A stretch of 64,000 bases of DNA, from positions 1 to 64,000 of the forward strand of contig NZ_JADIVZ010000012.1 of NCBI RefSeq assembly GCF_015319165.1, given 5' to 3'. The stretch's first letter is position 1, and the number at the start of each line of letters is the position of its first letter. Under the pieces are notes generated by a model. That model was not told the origin of the DNA. It saw only the letters and a list, made by a program, of their open reading frames with translations, and did no database searches. A program made the translations under genes and the position numbers. This DNA comes from Nocardioides acrostichi (GTDB taxonomy: Bacteria; Actinomycetota; Actinomycetes; Propionibacteriales; Nocardioidaceae). This document shows, in pieces, positions 51,557 through 61,455 of the stretch.

Positions 51557-52054
51557 ATGCGTGCGCGGATCCGGGCCCGAGTGCTGTCGGTGATCGGCTG
51601 GTCGCTCATCGTGCTCGGCGTCGTGCTCTACCCCCTGCCCGGGCCGGGCCTGCTGGTCCTCGCGCTCGGCGTCGGGATCCTCGCGCGCTACGACCCCGTG
51701 GCCGCACGACGGCTCGAGCCCTGGCGACGCCGCGCGCTGCGAGAGACGGCGCGCGCGGTGGCCACGCGTCGTCGGGCCGCGGCCAGCCTCGTGGTCACGC
51801 TGGCCTTCGGCGCCGCCGGGCTGCTCTGGATCCGGGCGCCGCAGCAGCCGACCTGGTGGCCGCTGCCGACCTGGGCGTGGCTGCCCGGCGGGGTGTGGAA
51901 CGGAGTCGCCCAGCTCGCCTCGGGCGTGCTGTGCGCCGGTCTGGTGGGGCTGGCCCGCTGGGCGTTCGTGCGCAATCGCCTGGTGCTCGAACCCCGAGCA
52001 TTCGACCCGATGTGCGGCGAGGCGTTGCCCGACCCTGCCATGCTTCGGCCATGA
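51557..52054 (+). CDS. PGPGW-motif membrane protein, first of two
   Basis: A 165-residue protein with two N-terminal hydrophobic segments around the motif LYPLPGPGLLVLALGVGILA (about 25-44), then a basic helix (RRLEPWRRRALRETARAVATRR) and two more hydrophobic stretches (AAASLVVTLAFGAAGLLWI; LASGVLCAGLVGLARW). The PGPG turn is the signature of a small family of putative transmembrane proteins without known function. ATG 51557 is used; a GTG at 51539 would add six residues. Its stop overlaps the start of a 165-residue homologue (ATGA). Confidence 0.75.
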   Translation: MRARIRARVLSVIGWSLIVLGVVLYPLPGPGLLVLALGVGILARYDPVAARRLEPWRRRALRETARAVATRRRAAASLVVTLAFGAAGLLWIRAPQQPTWWPLPTWAWLPGGVWNGVAQLASGVLCAGLVGLARWAFVRNRLVLEPRAFDPMCGEALPDPAMLRP

Positions 52055-52548
52055 GCACCGCGAAGCGGGTCGGCGTCGAGGTCGCGGGCTGGCTCCTGCT
52101 CGTCGTCGGCATCGCCGCCATCCCACTGCCCGGGCCCGGGTGGCTCATCATCTTCGCCGCCCTGCTCGTGCTCTCCCAGCAGTACGAGTGGGCCGCCCGC
52201 TGGGTGGCGCCGGTGCGCTACCGCGCGCTCAAGGGTGCCGCCGAGAGCGTGCAGACCTGGCCGCGCATCGCGATGGCGACCACGGCCTCCCTGCTGCTCG
52301 CCGCGGCGGGTGTGCTGTGGATCCTCGACCCGGCCGAACCGTCGTGGTGGCACCTGCCGGCGTGGACGTGGCTCCCCGGCGGCCTCTGGACGGGCATCAC
52401 CCAGATCGCGTCGGCCTGCCTGGCCCTCGGCATGCTCGTGTGGAGCTACCGCGCCTACCACGACAACCCCGAGGCGCTCGCCGCGCTCGACGGCGAGATC
52501 GACGAGGCCGACGAGGAGTCGCCCGTGCACCGGTCCCACGAGGCCTGA
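52051..52548 (+). CDS. PGPGW-motif membrane protein, second of two
   Basis: Also 165 residues, and alignable end to end with its neighbour. IPLPGPGWLIIFAALLVLSQ (about 24-43) carries the full PGPGW motif. TTASLLLAAAGVLWILDP and WWHLPAWTWLPGGLW match the neighbour's GAAGLLWIRAP and WWPLPTWAWLPGGVW. The last 30 residues are acidic (DGEIDEADEESP), unlike the first copy. A tandem duplication followed by divergence of the tails is the simple explanation. ATG 52051 overlaps the previous stop, so they are made together, perhaps as a heteromeric membrane pair. Confidence 0.8.
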   Translation: MSTAKRVGVEVAGWLLLVVGIAAIPLPGPGWLIIFAALLVLSQQYEWAARWVAPVRYRALKGAAESVQTWPRIAMATTASLLLAAAGVLWILDPAEPSWWHLPAWTWLPGGLWTGITQIASACLALGMLVWSYRAYHDNPEALAALDGEIDEADEESPVHRSHEA

Positions 52549-52582
52549 TCTCGTCGGCGGCCCCGGTGTCGGCGGTGTCTCC

Positions 52583-52588
52583 TAGGCT
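52583..52588 (+). promoter_or_regulatory. -10 element TAGGCT of the recCBD operon, near-leaderless
   Basis: TAGGCT is followed by 8 bases and ATG 52597, with no ribosome-binding site. Confidence 0.45.
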
Positions 52589-52596
52589 GCTCTGCG

Positions 52597-55500
52597 ATGA
52601 CCCTGCACCTGCATCGCGCCACGCGCACCGACCTGCTCGCCGACGGCCTCGGCGCGCTGTTGGCAGAGGGGCAGGCCGACCCGTTCGCCGAGGAGCTGGT
52701 GGTCGTGCCCGCCCGCGGCGTGGAGCGCTGGCTGGCCCAGCGTCTCTCGCATCACCTCGGTGCGGCCGAGGGCCGGTCCGACGGCGTCTGCGCCGGCGTG
52801 CAGTTCTGCTCGCCGGCGTCCCTGGTGTCGCTGCTGACCGACCGAGAGCGTGACGATCCCTGGTCGCCCGACCGGTTGGTCTGGCCGGTGCTCGCCACGA
52901 TCGACGACACCCTCGACGAGCCGTGGTGCGCCGACCTCGCCCGACACCTCGGGCACGCCGACGACTCCCCGGGCGGCGAGGTCCGCCGCCAGCGCCGCTG
53001 GTCGGTGGCTCGGCGCCTGGCGTCGCTGTTCGCCGCGTACGCCACCGCGCGCCCTCGACTGGTGGCCGACTGGCGCCACGGGGTGCGGGTGGGCGACGCC
53101 GACTCCGACGGTCACGGCGGCCAGCTGCCCGACGACCTGGCCTGGCAGCCCGAGCTGTGGCGCCGCGTGCTGGCACGGATGGCTCAGCAGAATCCCGACG
53201 TCGCGCCCCCCGACGAGCGGCATGCCCGGGCACTCACGGCTCTCGAGCAGGGGGAGAGCCCAGGGTCGGCCACGCTGCCCGCGCGCCTCTCGCTCTTCGG
53301 GCACACGCGCCTACCCGTCACCGAGATCGAGTTGCTCGACGCGCTCGCCCGCCACCGCGACGTCCACCTCTGGCTGCCCGACCCCTCGCCGGTGCTCTGG
53401 CAACGCCTCGCCCCCGAACCGTCGGTGGTCGAACGCGCCGCCGACACGTCCGGCCTCACGGTGCGGCACCCGCTCCTGGCCTCGCTCGGCCGCGACACCC
53501 GTGAGCTGCGCCGCGCCTTGTCCGGGGTCGAGATGCACGACGAGCCGATCGCCGCCCGACCCGCGCAGCGCGACACCCTGCTCGGGCTGCTCCAGGCCGA
53601 CCTGCGCGCCGACGCCCTGCCCTCGATCGAGCAGCGGTCGGCGCGCCCCTTCGACCCGCGCGACCGCAGCCTCCAGGTGCACGCGTGCCATGGCCCCGCC
53701 CGTCAGGTCGAGGTGCTGCGCGAGGTGCTCGTCGGCCTGCTCGACGACGACCCCACGCTCGAGCCGCGCGACATCCTCGTGATGTGCCCCGACATCGAGA
53801 CCTACGCGCCCCTGGTCGAGGCCGGGTTCGGCCTCGGTGAGATGAGCGGCGAGGGCATCGTCGGGGCGGTCGAGAGGGGGCACCCTGCCCATCGGCTGCG
53901 CGTGCGCCTCGCCGACCGGGCGCTGGACAGCACCAACCCGCTGCTCGGCGTCGCCACGACGCTGGTCGAGCTCGCCGGCGGCCGGGTCACGGCCTCCGAG
54001 GTGCTCGACCTGCTCGCCGAGCAGCCCGTGCGAGCCCGATTCGGATTCACCGACGACGACCTCGATCGGATCGCGAGGTGGGTGGGCCAGTCCGGGGTGC
54101 GCTGGGGGCTCGACGCGCCGTCGCGGCAGCGCTACGACATGGCGCGCTTCGAGCACAACACGTGGCGCTCCGGGCTCGACCGCATCCTGCTCGGCGTCGC
54201 ACTGAGCGGTGAGGAGCACCGGCACCTGGGTCGCGGCCTGCCCGTCGACGACGTCGGCAGCTCCGACATCGAGCTCGCCGGGCGGTTGGCCGAGGCGATC
54301 GAGCGTCTGACCCGGTGCCTGCGCGCCCTCGCGCAGGTGCGCGACCCCGCCCAGTGCATGCAGGCGCTCACCCGAGGGGTGCGCGACCTCTGTCTCGTCG
54401 GCGCCGGTGGTTCGGGTGGTATCGGTGGTTCGGACGACGCCTGGCAGCTGCCGCAGCTCGAGCGCGAGCTGGCGCGCGTCGCTGCCGATGCCGGTGCCAG
54501 CAGCACGTCGCTCGCGCTCGCCGACGTGCGCGCCGTCCTGCGCCAGCGCCTGGCCGCGCGGCCCACGCGGGCGAGCTTTCGCACCGGCAGCCTCACGGTC
54601 TGCACGATGACCCCCATGCGCTCGGTGCCGCACCGTGTCGTGTGCCTGCTGGGCCTCGACGACACCGTGTTCCCCCGCCAGCAGAGCATCGACGGCGACG
54701 ACGTGCTCGCGCGGCGCCCGCTCACCGGCGAGCGCGACCCGCGCAGTGAGGATCGCCAGCTGCTGCTCGACGCCGTCCTGGCCGCCACCGAGACGCTCGT
54801 CATCACCTACTCCGGGGCGAACGAGAGCACCGGCGCCGAGCGTCCGCCGGCGGTGCCGCTGGGTGAGATCCTCGACGCCGCCGACCGCACCACGACCGAG
54901 CCGGTCCGACCCCACGTGCTGACGTGGCACCCCCTCCAGCCGCACGACGTGCGCAACCTCGAGCCCGGCGGTCTCGTGCCCGCCGACCCCCGGCCCTTCA
55001 GCTTCGACGTCGCCGCCCTCGACGGCGCCCTGGCCGCCGAGCACACCGTCGCCCCCTCGCCGCTGCTCCCAGGACCGCTCGCGGCCCCAGTCGGCTCCGA
55101 GGAAGTCTCGGTCGCCGACCTGCGGGCCTTCCTGATCCACCCGGCGCGCACGTTCCTGCGCGAGCGCCTGCGGGTCACCTCGCCGCTGGAGGCCCAGGAC
55201 GTCGACGACGCGATCCCCGTGCAGCTCACGGGCCTGGACAAGTGGGAGGTCGGCGATCGGCTGCTGCGCCTCTTCCTCGCCGGCGAGTCGCCCAGCGACG
55301 CGATGCACGCCGAGCTGCTGCGCGGCACGCTGCCCCCGTTCGAGCTGGGTGAGGCATCGCTGCGCGAGGTCATCACCGACTGTCAGGGCATCGTCAACGC
55401 CACCACGAGCCTGCGCGAGGGGCGTTCGGCCGGCAGTCGAGACATCGACGTCGACCTGGGCGAGGGGCGTCGTCTGGTGGGCACGGTCGGCTCCGTCTAC

Positions 55501-55995
55501 GGCCACCGCGTCATCAGCGCCGGGTACTCCGCGCTCAAGGCCAAGCAACGGCTCAGCATCTGGGTCGACCTGCTCGCGCTCGCAGCCGCCTTCCCCGACG
55601 AGCACTGGACCGGGCACGCCATCGGCAAGGGCTCCGGCCGCGGAGGTCACGCCGACGGCTACGTGCAGGGTCCGCTCGACGATCGCGCCCTGGGCTGGCT
55701 GCGCGACCTCGTCGCCCTGCGCACCGAGGGCCTCACCCGCCCGGTGCCGCTGCCGGTCGAGACGTCCGCAGCACGGGCCGCCCAGCTGCTCGACCGGCGC
55801 GGCGCACGCAACCCGCGCGACACCTGGGAGGGCTCGGACTCCTCGCCCGTGCCCGGCGAGCGCGACGACCCCTGGAACGCGCGCGCGTTCGGCTCCGCGA
55901 CGACGCTGACACAGCTGTGCGAGTCGGGTCTCGACGAGCGCTGCACCCGCATCTGGGAGCCGTTGCTCGGTCAAGAGCGGAGGGTTCGGCTGTGA
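52597..55995 (+). CDS. recC: Exodeoxyribonuclease V subunit gamma (RecC)
   Basis: A 1,132-residue RecC, the Chi-recognising, non-catalytic subunit of RecBCD, which processes double-strand DNA ends. It has the start LHRATRTDLLADGLGALL, VVVPARGVERWLAQRLSHHL (about 32-51, an inactive helicase remnant), SLFGHTRLPVTEIELLDALA (about 230), DILVMCPDIETYAPLVEAGF (about 390), and the inactive nuclease-like end (KQRLSIWVDLLALAAAF, GKGSGRGGHADGYV). It is the first gene of recC-recB-recD, joined to recB by GTGA. Confidence 0.93.
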   Translation: MTLHLHRATRTDLLADGLGALLAEGQADPFAEELVVVPARGVERWLAQRLSHHLGAAEGRSDGVCAGVQFCSPASLVSLLTDRERDDPWSPDRLVWPVLATIDDTLDEPWCADLARHLGHADDSPGGEVRRQRRWSVARRLASLFAAYATARPRLVADWRHGVRVGDADSDGHGGQLPDDLAWQPELWRRVLARMAQQNPDVAPPDERHARALTALEQGESPGSATLPARLSLFGHTRLPVTEIELLDALARHRDVHLWLPDPSPVLWQRLAPEPSVVERAADTSGLTVRHPLLASLGRDTRELRRALSGVEMHDEPIAARPAQRDTLLGLLQADLRADALPSIEQRSARPFDPRDRSLQVHACHGPARQVEVLREVLVGLLDDDPTLEPRDILVMCPDIETYAPLVEAGFGLGEMSGEGIVGAVERGHPAHRLRVRLADRALDSTNPLLGVATTLVELAGGRVTASEVLDLLAEQPVRARFGFTDDDLDRIARWVGQSGVRWGLDAPSRQRYDMARFEHNTWRSGLDRILLGVALSGEEHRHLGRGLPVDDVGSSDIELAGRLAEAIERLTRCLRALAQVRDPAQCMQALTRGVRDLCLVGAGGSGGIGGSDDAWQLPQLERELARVAADAGASSTSLALADVRAVLRQRLAARPTRASFRTGSLTVCTMTPMRSVPHRVVCLLGLDDTVFPRQQSIDGDDVLARRPLTGERDPRSEDRQLLLDAVLAATETLVITYSGANESTGAERPPAVPLGEILDAADRTTTEPVRPHVLTWHPLQPHDVRNLEPGGLVPADPRPFSFDVAALDGALAAEHTVAPSPLLPGPLAAPVGSEEVSVADLRAFLIHPARTFLRERLRVTSPLEAQDVDDAIPVQLTGLDKWEVGDRLLRLFLAGESPSDAMHAELLRGTLPPFELGEASLREVITDCQGIVNATTSLREGRSAGSRDIDVDLGEGRRLVGTVGSVYGHRVISAGYSALKAKQRLSIWVDLLALAAAFPDEHWTGHAIGKGSGRGGHADGYVQGPLDDRALGWLRDLVALRTEGLTRPVPLPVETSAARAAQLLDRRGARNPRDTWEGSDSSPVPGERDDPWNARAFGSATTLTQLCESGLDERCTRIWEPLLGQERRVRL

Positions 55996-58900
55996 GCACA
56001 CGTGTGGGCCGTGGCAACCGGGTGCTCGCCCCCAGCGCCTTCGACATCACCGCGCCCCTGCCCGGGCCCGGCACCACTCTGCTCGAGGCCAGCGCCGGCA
56101 CCGGCAAGACCTGGACCATCGGCGCCCTGGTCACGCGCTACGTCGCCGAGGGCGCCGTTCGGCTCGAGCAGATGCTGGTCATCACCTTCGGCCGTGCGGC
56201 CAGTCAGGAGCTGCGCCAGCGGGTGCGCGACCAGCTCGTCGAGGCCGAGCGGCTGCTGGGCGACGACCCGGCGACGGCGCCCTCGAGCGACGAGGTGGCG
56301 CAGAGCCCGCTGCTCACCCTGCTGCTGGCCTGCGACGGCGACGAGCGTGCGCGCCGACACCGTCGGGTGCTCGACGCGCTCGCCGACTTCGACGCCGCGA
56401 CCATCGCGACCACGCACCAGTTCTGCCGGCAGGTGCTGGCCTCGCTCGGCGTCGCCGGCGACACCGACGCGCGGGCCGAGCTGGTCGAGGATCTCGACCA
56501 ACTGCGCACCGAGGTGGTCGACGACCTCTACCTGCGCGGGTTCGCCACCTCCGGCAACCCAGTCTTCGGGTACCGCGACGCCTTGGGCATCGCGGCCCGT
56601 GCGGTGGGTGACCCGCAGGCCCGGCTCGAACCCAGCGACGAGATGCCGGGCAGCGTGGCTGCGCGCCGCGTCGGGTTCGCCCGGCTCGTGCGCGACGAGA
56701 TGGCCCTGCGCAAGCGCCGGCTCGGGGTGCTCTCCTACGACGACCTGCTCAGCCAGCTCGCCGAGGCGCTCGACGCAGACGGGCAGGACACCGCGGCCCG
56801 CCGCCGCATGCGGCAGCGCTGGCACGTGGTGCTGGTCGACGAGTTCCAAGACACCGACCCCGTGCAGTGGCAGGTGCTCGAGCGCGCCTTCGGCGGCACC
56901 GACGCTCCCGCCACGATGGTGCTGATCGGGGATCCCAAGCAGGCGATCTACGCCTTCCGCGGCGGCGACGTCGACACCTACCTCGCCGCCGCCGGCACGG
57001 CCTCGACGCACCAGACGTTGGGTACCAACCGGCGCAGCGACGCGCCCCTGGTGGCGGCGCTCGACGCCCTGCTCGGTGGCGCCGAGCTCGGCCACCCCGA
57101 CATCGCCGTCCACGAGGTCGACGCGCACGAGCGCGGCTCGCGACTCCTCGGCGCCCCGCACGGCGAGCCGCTGCGCCTGCGGGTGGTGCGCGACGACGAC
57201 CTCGTCGCTGGTACGTCGGTCGGCGCGGTGCGCGAGGTGGTCGCGACCGACCTGGCGCACGACGTCCGACACCTCCTCGACGCGGGAGCGACCTGGAACG
57301 GCGAGCCGCTGGCGGCCGGGCACGTCGCCGTGCTCGCCCACAAGCACAAGCGGCTGGCCGAGGTGCAGGCCGCGCTGCGTAAGGTGGGGGTGGCCGCCGT
57401 GATCGCCGGTCAGGGCAGCGTGTTCGCCACCGAGGCTGCGATGGTGTGGCTCACCCTGCTCGAGGCGCTGGAGCAGCCACACCGTGAGATGCGGGTCCGC
57501 GCGGCCGCCCTCACCCCGTTCCTCGGCCACACGGCCGCCCAGCTCGACACCGATGCCGACGCCGACCCGGCTGATCCCGACGGCGAGCCGCGGGGCGACC
57601 TCACCGACCGGCTGGCCGACCAGGTCCGCGGCTGGGCACGGCTCTTCTCCCGCCGTGGTGTGGCGGCGGTTCTCGAGGCGGCGACCGTGAGCGGCCTGCG
57701 TGCTCGCGTCCTCGGCCAGACGGGGGGCGAACGGCTGCTCACCGACCTCGAGCACATCGGCGAGATCCTGCACGGCGTCGGGCTGCGCGAGCGGCTCGGG
57801 CTCGTGGCGACGGTCGCGTGGCTGCGCGAGCACATCGCCGAGGGCCGCGATGCACGGGGGGAGCAGCGCACCCGCCGGCTCGACTCCGACGCCGCCGCGG
57901 TGCAGTTGGTCACGATCCATGCCAGCAAAGGTCTCCAGTACCCCGTCGTCTACCTGCCCGACCTCTACGACCGCTGGCCGGTGGAGCCCACGCTGCCGCT
58001 CTTCCACGACGCATCGGGTCGGCGCTGCCTGGCGGTCGCCCAGGGCGCCTCATGGGAGCAGACCCTGGAGCGGGCCCAAACCGAGGAGTTGGGCGAGTCG
58101 CTGAGGCTGCTCTACGTGGCGCTCACCCGCGCGCAGTCCCAGGTCGTCACGTGGTGGGCGCCGACCGCCAAGAACACCCGCACCTCGGCTCTGCACCGGG
58201 TGCTGGCACGGCTGGGCGATCCGAGGCGCCCTCCGCAGGAGCCGGCGTCGGTCGTGGAGGCGTCCGCCCCGGTGTGGCGCGGCGACGGTGTGCGCGAGCA
58301 GTTCCGCCGGTGGCGCGAGCGCGGCGCGCTCTCGCCGGAGCTTCTCGGGCAACCGCCGCTGGCCACGCCGTCCACCGATCGGGAGCGGCCGTCGCTGGGC
58401 GTCCGCACCCTCGACCGCGAGGTCGACACCACCTGGCGCCGCACGTCGTACTCCGCCCTGAGTCACGTCGAGATCGCGACGCCGGCCACCAGCGAGCCCG
58501 AGACGACCCCACGCGACGACGAGCCCGACGACGCGATGGTGCTGCGGGTGGCCGACGATGCGTCGGTCGACGAGCCGGCTCGTGAGGTGGCCTCACCGAT
58601 GGCCGGCCTGCCGGTGGGCGCGACCTTCGGTTCACTGGTGCACGCCGTGCTCGAGCACGCCGACCCCCAGGCTCCCGACCTGGCGAGCGAGCTGCGCGCG
58701 CACGTGACCGAGCAGCGCGGGTGGTGGCCGGTCGACGGCCTCGACACCGATGCTCTGGTCACCGCGTTGGAGGCGGTGTGCGCGAGCCCGCTGGGCCGGC
58801 TGCTGCCGGGGCGGACCCTCGCCGACCTCGGGCTGGGCGACCGGCTCTGCGAGCTCGACTTCGAGCTGCCGCTGGCCGGTGGCGACACCCCGGTCGCCGG

Positions 58901-59435
58901 GCGCGGTGCCGACGAGATCCTGCTCGGCGATCTGGCGGGGCTGCTGCGCGCGCACCTGCCCGACGGCGACCCGGTGCGCGCCTACGCCGACCAGCTCGAC
59001 CAGCCCGCGCTGGGCGGGCAGCGACTGCTGGGCTACCTCACGGGCTCCGTGGACGTCGTGCTCCGGGTGCTCGGCGAGGCAGGGGAGCCGCGCTACGTCG
59101 TGGTCGACTACAAGACCAACTGGCTGGGCCCCCGCGACGAGCCGCTCACGGCCCACGCCTATCGTCCCGCTGCGCTGGAGGCGGCGATGGCGGGCTCCGA
59201 CTACCCGCTCCAGGCGCTCCTCTACGCCGTGGTGCTGCACCGCTTCCTGCGCTGGCGTCAACCCGGCTACGACCCCGACCGGCACCTGGGTGGTGTGGCC
59301 TACCTCTACCTGCGCGGCATGTGCGGTGCCGACACGCCCGTGATCGACGGCGAACCGTGCGGCGTCTTCTCGTGGCGGCCGCCCATCGCCCTCATCGAGG
59401 CCGTCTCCGACCTTCTCGACGGGAGGCACCCGTGA
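55992..59435 (+). CDS. recB: Exodeoxyribonuclease V subunit beta (RecB)
   Basis: A 1,147-residue helicase-nuclease. The SF1 motif I is LEASAGTGKTWTIGALVTRY (about 31-50), motif II is VVLVDEFQDTDPVQW (about 279), and motif III is LIGDPKQAIYAFRGGD (about 310). TIHASKGLQYPVVYLPDLYD and LRLLYVALTRAQSQVV are later motifs. The C-terminal nuclease has DYKTNWLG (about 1038) and YPLQALLYAVVLHRFLRW, with the D, K, Q and Y residues of the RecB family. GTG 55992 overlaps the recC stop and the gene overlaps recD by GTGA. All catalytic parts appear intact. Confidence 0.95.
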   Translation: MSTRVGRGNRVLAPSAFDITAPLPGPGTTLLEASAGTGKTWTIGALVTRYVAEGAVRLEQMLVITFGRAASQELRQRVRDQLVEAERLLGDDPATAPSSDEVAQSPLLTLLLACDGDERARRHRRVLDALADFDAATIATTHQFCRQVLASLGVAGDTDARAELVEDLDQLRTEVVDDLYLRGFATSGNPVFGYRDALGIAARAVGDPQARLEPSDEMPGSVAARRVGFARLVRDEMALRKRRLGVLSYDDLLSQLAEALDADGQDTAARRRMRQRWHVVLVDEFQDTDPVQWQVLERAFGGTDAPATMVLIGDPKQAIYAFRGGDVDTYLAAAGTASTHQTLGTNRRSDAPLVAALDALLGGAELGHPDIAVHEVDAHERGSRLLGAPHGEPLRLRVVRDDDLVAGTSVGAVREVVATDLAHDVRHLLDAGATWNGEPLAAGHVAVLAHKHKRLAEVQAALRKVGVAAVIAGQGSVFATEAAMVWLTLLEALEQPHREMRVRAAALTPFLGHTAAQLDTDADADPADPDGEPRGDLTDRLADQVRGWARLFSRRGVAAVLEAATVSGLRARVLGQTGGERLLTDLEHIGEILHGVGLRERLGLVATVAWLREHIAEGRDARGEQRTRRLDSDAAAVQLVTIHASKGLQYPVVYLPDLYDRWPVEPTLPLFHDASGRRCLAVAQGASWEQTLERAQTEELGESLRLLYVALTRAQSQVVTWWAPTAKNTRTSALHRVLARLGDPRRPPQEPASVVEASAPVWRGDGVREQFRRWRERGALSPELLGQPPLATPSTDRERPSLGVRTLDREVDTTWRRTSYSALSHVEIATPATSEPETTPRDDEPDDAMVLRVADDASVDEPAREVASPMAGLPVGATFGSLVHAVLEHADPQAPDLASELRAHVTEQRGWWPVDGLDTDALVTALEAVCASPLGRLLPGRTLADLGLGDRLCELDFELPLAGGDTPVAGRGADEILLGDLAGLLRAHLPDGDPVRAYADQLDQPALGGQRLLGYLTGSVDVVLRVLGEAGEPRYVVVDYKTNWLGPRDEPLTAHAYRPAALEAAMAGSDYPLQALLYAVVLHRFLRWRQPGYDPDRHLGGVAYLYLRGMCGADTPVIDGEPCGVFSWRPPIALIEAVSDLLDGRHP

Positions 59436-61309
59436 CCACTCCGCCCACCGACGTCCACCCCGGCGAGCTGATCGAGCCCGTCGACGACCACGACCGACGC
59501 CGCGCCACCACCGCGCCCGGCCTGCTCGACGACCTCAACCGTCTCGGCCTCCTCGACCCCGCCGACGTGCACGTCGCCACCCGGCTCGGGGCCCTCGGCG
59601 GCGAACACGAGCCCGCGGTGCTGTTGGCGGTGGCGCTGGCGGTGCGGGCCGTGCGCGCAGGCTCGGTGTGCGTGCAGCCTCAAGAAGCCGCGGCCGAGCT
59701 CGTCCAGCTCACCGAGCCTCATGACATCGCCTGGCCGCAGGAGTGGGCCGACCCCGCCGCCTGGCAGGCTCTGCTCGCGGCGTCCCCGCTGGTCGAGGCA
59801 GGGGTGCTGCGTCTCGACTCCGAGGCCGACCCCGACACGAGCCCCGACGCAGGGGGCGGGTGGCTCTACCTCGACCGCTACCACCGGCTCGAGACCCAGG
59901 TGCGCGACGACCTGCTCGGCCGCCTCGAGCAGCCGCCGCCGACCGTCGACGAGCCCGCGCTCGCCGCGGCCCTCACCCGGCTCGGTGACCAGCAGTTCAG
60001 CGAGGAGCAGCGTGCCGCAGCGGTCAGCGCCGTGCGCACGCGCACCACCGTGCTCACCGGTGGCCCCGGCACCGGCAAGACCACCACGGTGGCGCGCATG
60101 CTGGTGCTGCTCGCCGACCAGGCCGAGGCTCAGGGGCAGCGACTGCGACTCGTGCTCACCGCCCCGACCGGCAAGGCGGCGACCCGGCTCCAGGAGGCGG
60201 TCGCCGAGGCGCTCGAGCAGGTGCATCCCGACGACCGGGCACGGGTCGGGCGGCCGGAGGCGATGACCCTGCACCGGCTCCTGGGTTGGCGCCCCGACAA
60301 CAGCACCCGCTTCCGCCACGACCGCACCAACCGGCTGCCGCACGATCTCGTCGTGGTCGACGAGACCTCGATGGTCGATCTGACCCTCATGGGGCGACTG
60401 CTCGAAGCGGTGCGCCCCTCGGCGAGGCTGCTGCTGGTCGGCGACCCCGAGCAGCTCACCAGCGTCGGAGCGGGTGCTGTGCTGCACGACGTCGTGCAGG
60501 GCCTCGGTGACCGCGCGGTGGCCCACCTGCGCACCAACCACCGTTCGCAGGCCCACATCCGCGACCTGGCCGAACAGCTGCGCGCCGGTGACGCCGACGC
60601 CGTCCTGGCCGTCCTGCGGGCGGGCGGTGACCAGGTGTGCCTGGTCGAGACGGAGTCGACGCAAGCAGCAGAGCGGGAGCTGCGCACCGGGCTGGTCGAG
60701 CACGCCGACGCCCTGCGCACGGCCGCGCTCGCGGGCGACCACGAGAGCGCGCTCGCGCTGCTGGAGCAGCGGCGGCTGCTGTGCGCGCACCGGGAGGGCC
60801 CGGCCGGCGTCCGGCACTGGAACCGGCTCGTCGAGACCTGGTTGGCCGAGCGCCTGCGCCTGCCCTCGCTCGCGCACGGCACTGCCGGTGGGTCGCCGGA
60901 GTGGTACCCCGGGCGGCCGCTGCTGGTGACGAGCAACGACTACGCCCTCGACGTCTACAACGGCGAGACCGGTGTCGCGGTCGTACGCCCGGGCGATGGT
61001 CGGCTCCGCGCCTGGATCCGCGGCTCCGACGGCCTGCGCGATCTCGCCCCCGGCCGCTTCGACACCGTCGAGACCATGCATGCGATGACCATCCACAAGA
61101 GCCAGGGCTCCCAGGCCGAGCACGTCACCGTGCTGTTGCCCGACCCCGACTCCCGGCTGCTCACCCGCCAGCTGCTCTACACCGCGGTCACCCGGGCCCA
61201 GCACTCCGTGCGCCTCGTGGGCACCGAGGCCGCGGTGCGGGCGGCCGTCGAGCGCGAGGCCGACCGCGCCTCGGGCCTGGGCCGCCGGTTGTCCGCGAGG
61301 GGTCGCTAA
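59432..61309 (+). CDS. recD: Exodeoxyribonuclease V subunit alpha (RecD)
   Basis: A 625-residue 5'-3' helicase. Walker A is LTGGPGTGKTTTVARMLVLL (about 207-226), then LVLTAPTGKAATRLQEAVAE (about 238), motif II VVVDETSMVDLTLMG (about 309), LLLVGDPEQLTSVGAGAVL (about 331), and the C-terminal MTIHKSQGSQAEHVTVLLPD (about 551) and LLYTAVTRAQHSVRLVG. GGGAGG lies 7 bases before GTG 59432, which overlaps the recB stop. The last codons (LSARGR) lie in the first unit of a small tandem repeat. Confidence 0.95.
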   Translation: MTTPPTDVHPGELIEPVDDHDRRRATTAPGLLDDLNRLGLLDPADVHVATRLGALGGEHEPAVLLAVALAVRAVRAGSVCVQPQEAAAELVQLTEPHDIAWPQEWADPAAWQALLAASPLVEAGVLRLDSEADPDTSPDAGGGWLYLDRYHRLETQVRDDLLGRLEQPPPTVDEPALAAALTRLGDQQFSEEQRAAAVSAVRTRTTVLTGGPGTGKTTTVARMLVLLADQAEAQGQRLRLVLTAPTGKAATRLQEAVAEALEQVHPDDRARVGRPEAMTLHRLLGWRPDNSTRFRHDRTNRLPHDLVVVDETSMVDLTLMGRLLEAVRPSARLLLVGDPEQLTSVGAGAVLHDVVQGLGDRAVAHLRTNHRSQAHIRDLAEQLRAGDADAVLAVLRAGGDQVCLVETESTQAAERELRTGLVEHADALRTAALAGDHESALALLEQRRLLCAHREGPAGVRHWNRLVETWLAERLRLPSLAHGTAGGSPEWYPGRPLLVTSNDYALDVYNGETGVAVVRPGDGRLRAWIRGSDGLRDLAPGRFDTVETMHAMTIHKSQGSQAEHVTVLLPDPDSRLLTRQLLYTAVTRAQHSVRLVGTEAAVRAAVEREADRASGLGRRLSARGR

Positions 61310-61377
61310 TTGTCCCGCGAGGGGTCGAAGATCGTCCTGCGAAGGGTCGAGAATCGTCCCGCGAGGGGTCGATCGCC
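61291..61377 (+). repeat. 21-22 bp tandem repeat across the recD stop codon
   Basis: Four units of the form GTCCCGCGAGGGGTCG plus 5-6 variable bases begin at 61291, 61312, 61334 and 61356. The first encodes the last residues of RecD; the other three are non-coding. The 146-bp gap to the next gene otherwise holds only its promoter. Confidence 0.8.
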
Positions 61378-61442
61378 TGGCCCGCGATTCCGGTGCTCCG
61401 GCCGGCATCCGGACACGACATGACCACGCAACACGAGACGAC

Positions 61443-61448
61443 TAGGGT
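61443..61448 (+). promoter_or_regulatory. -10 element TAGGGT, leaderless start of the ACT-domain gene
   Basis: TAGGGT, 7 bases, then GTG 61456. Confidence 0.6.
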
Positions 61449-61455
61449 TCGGGCG

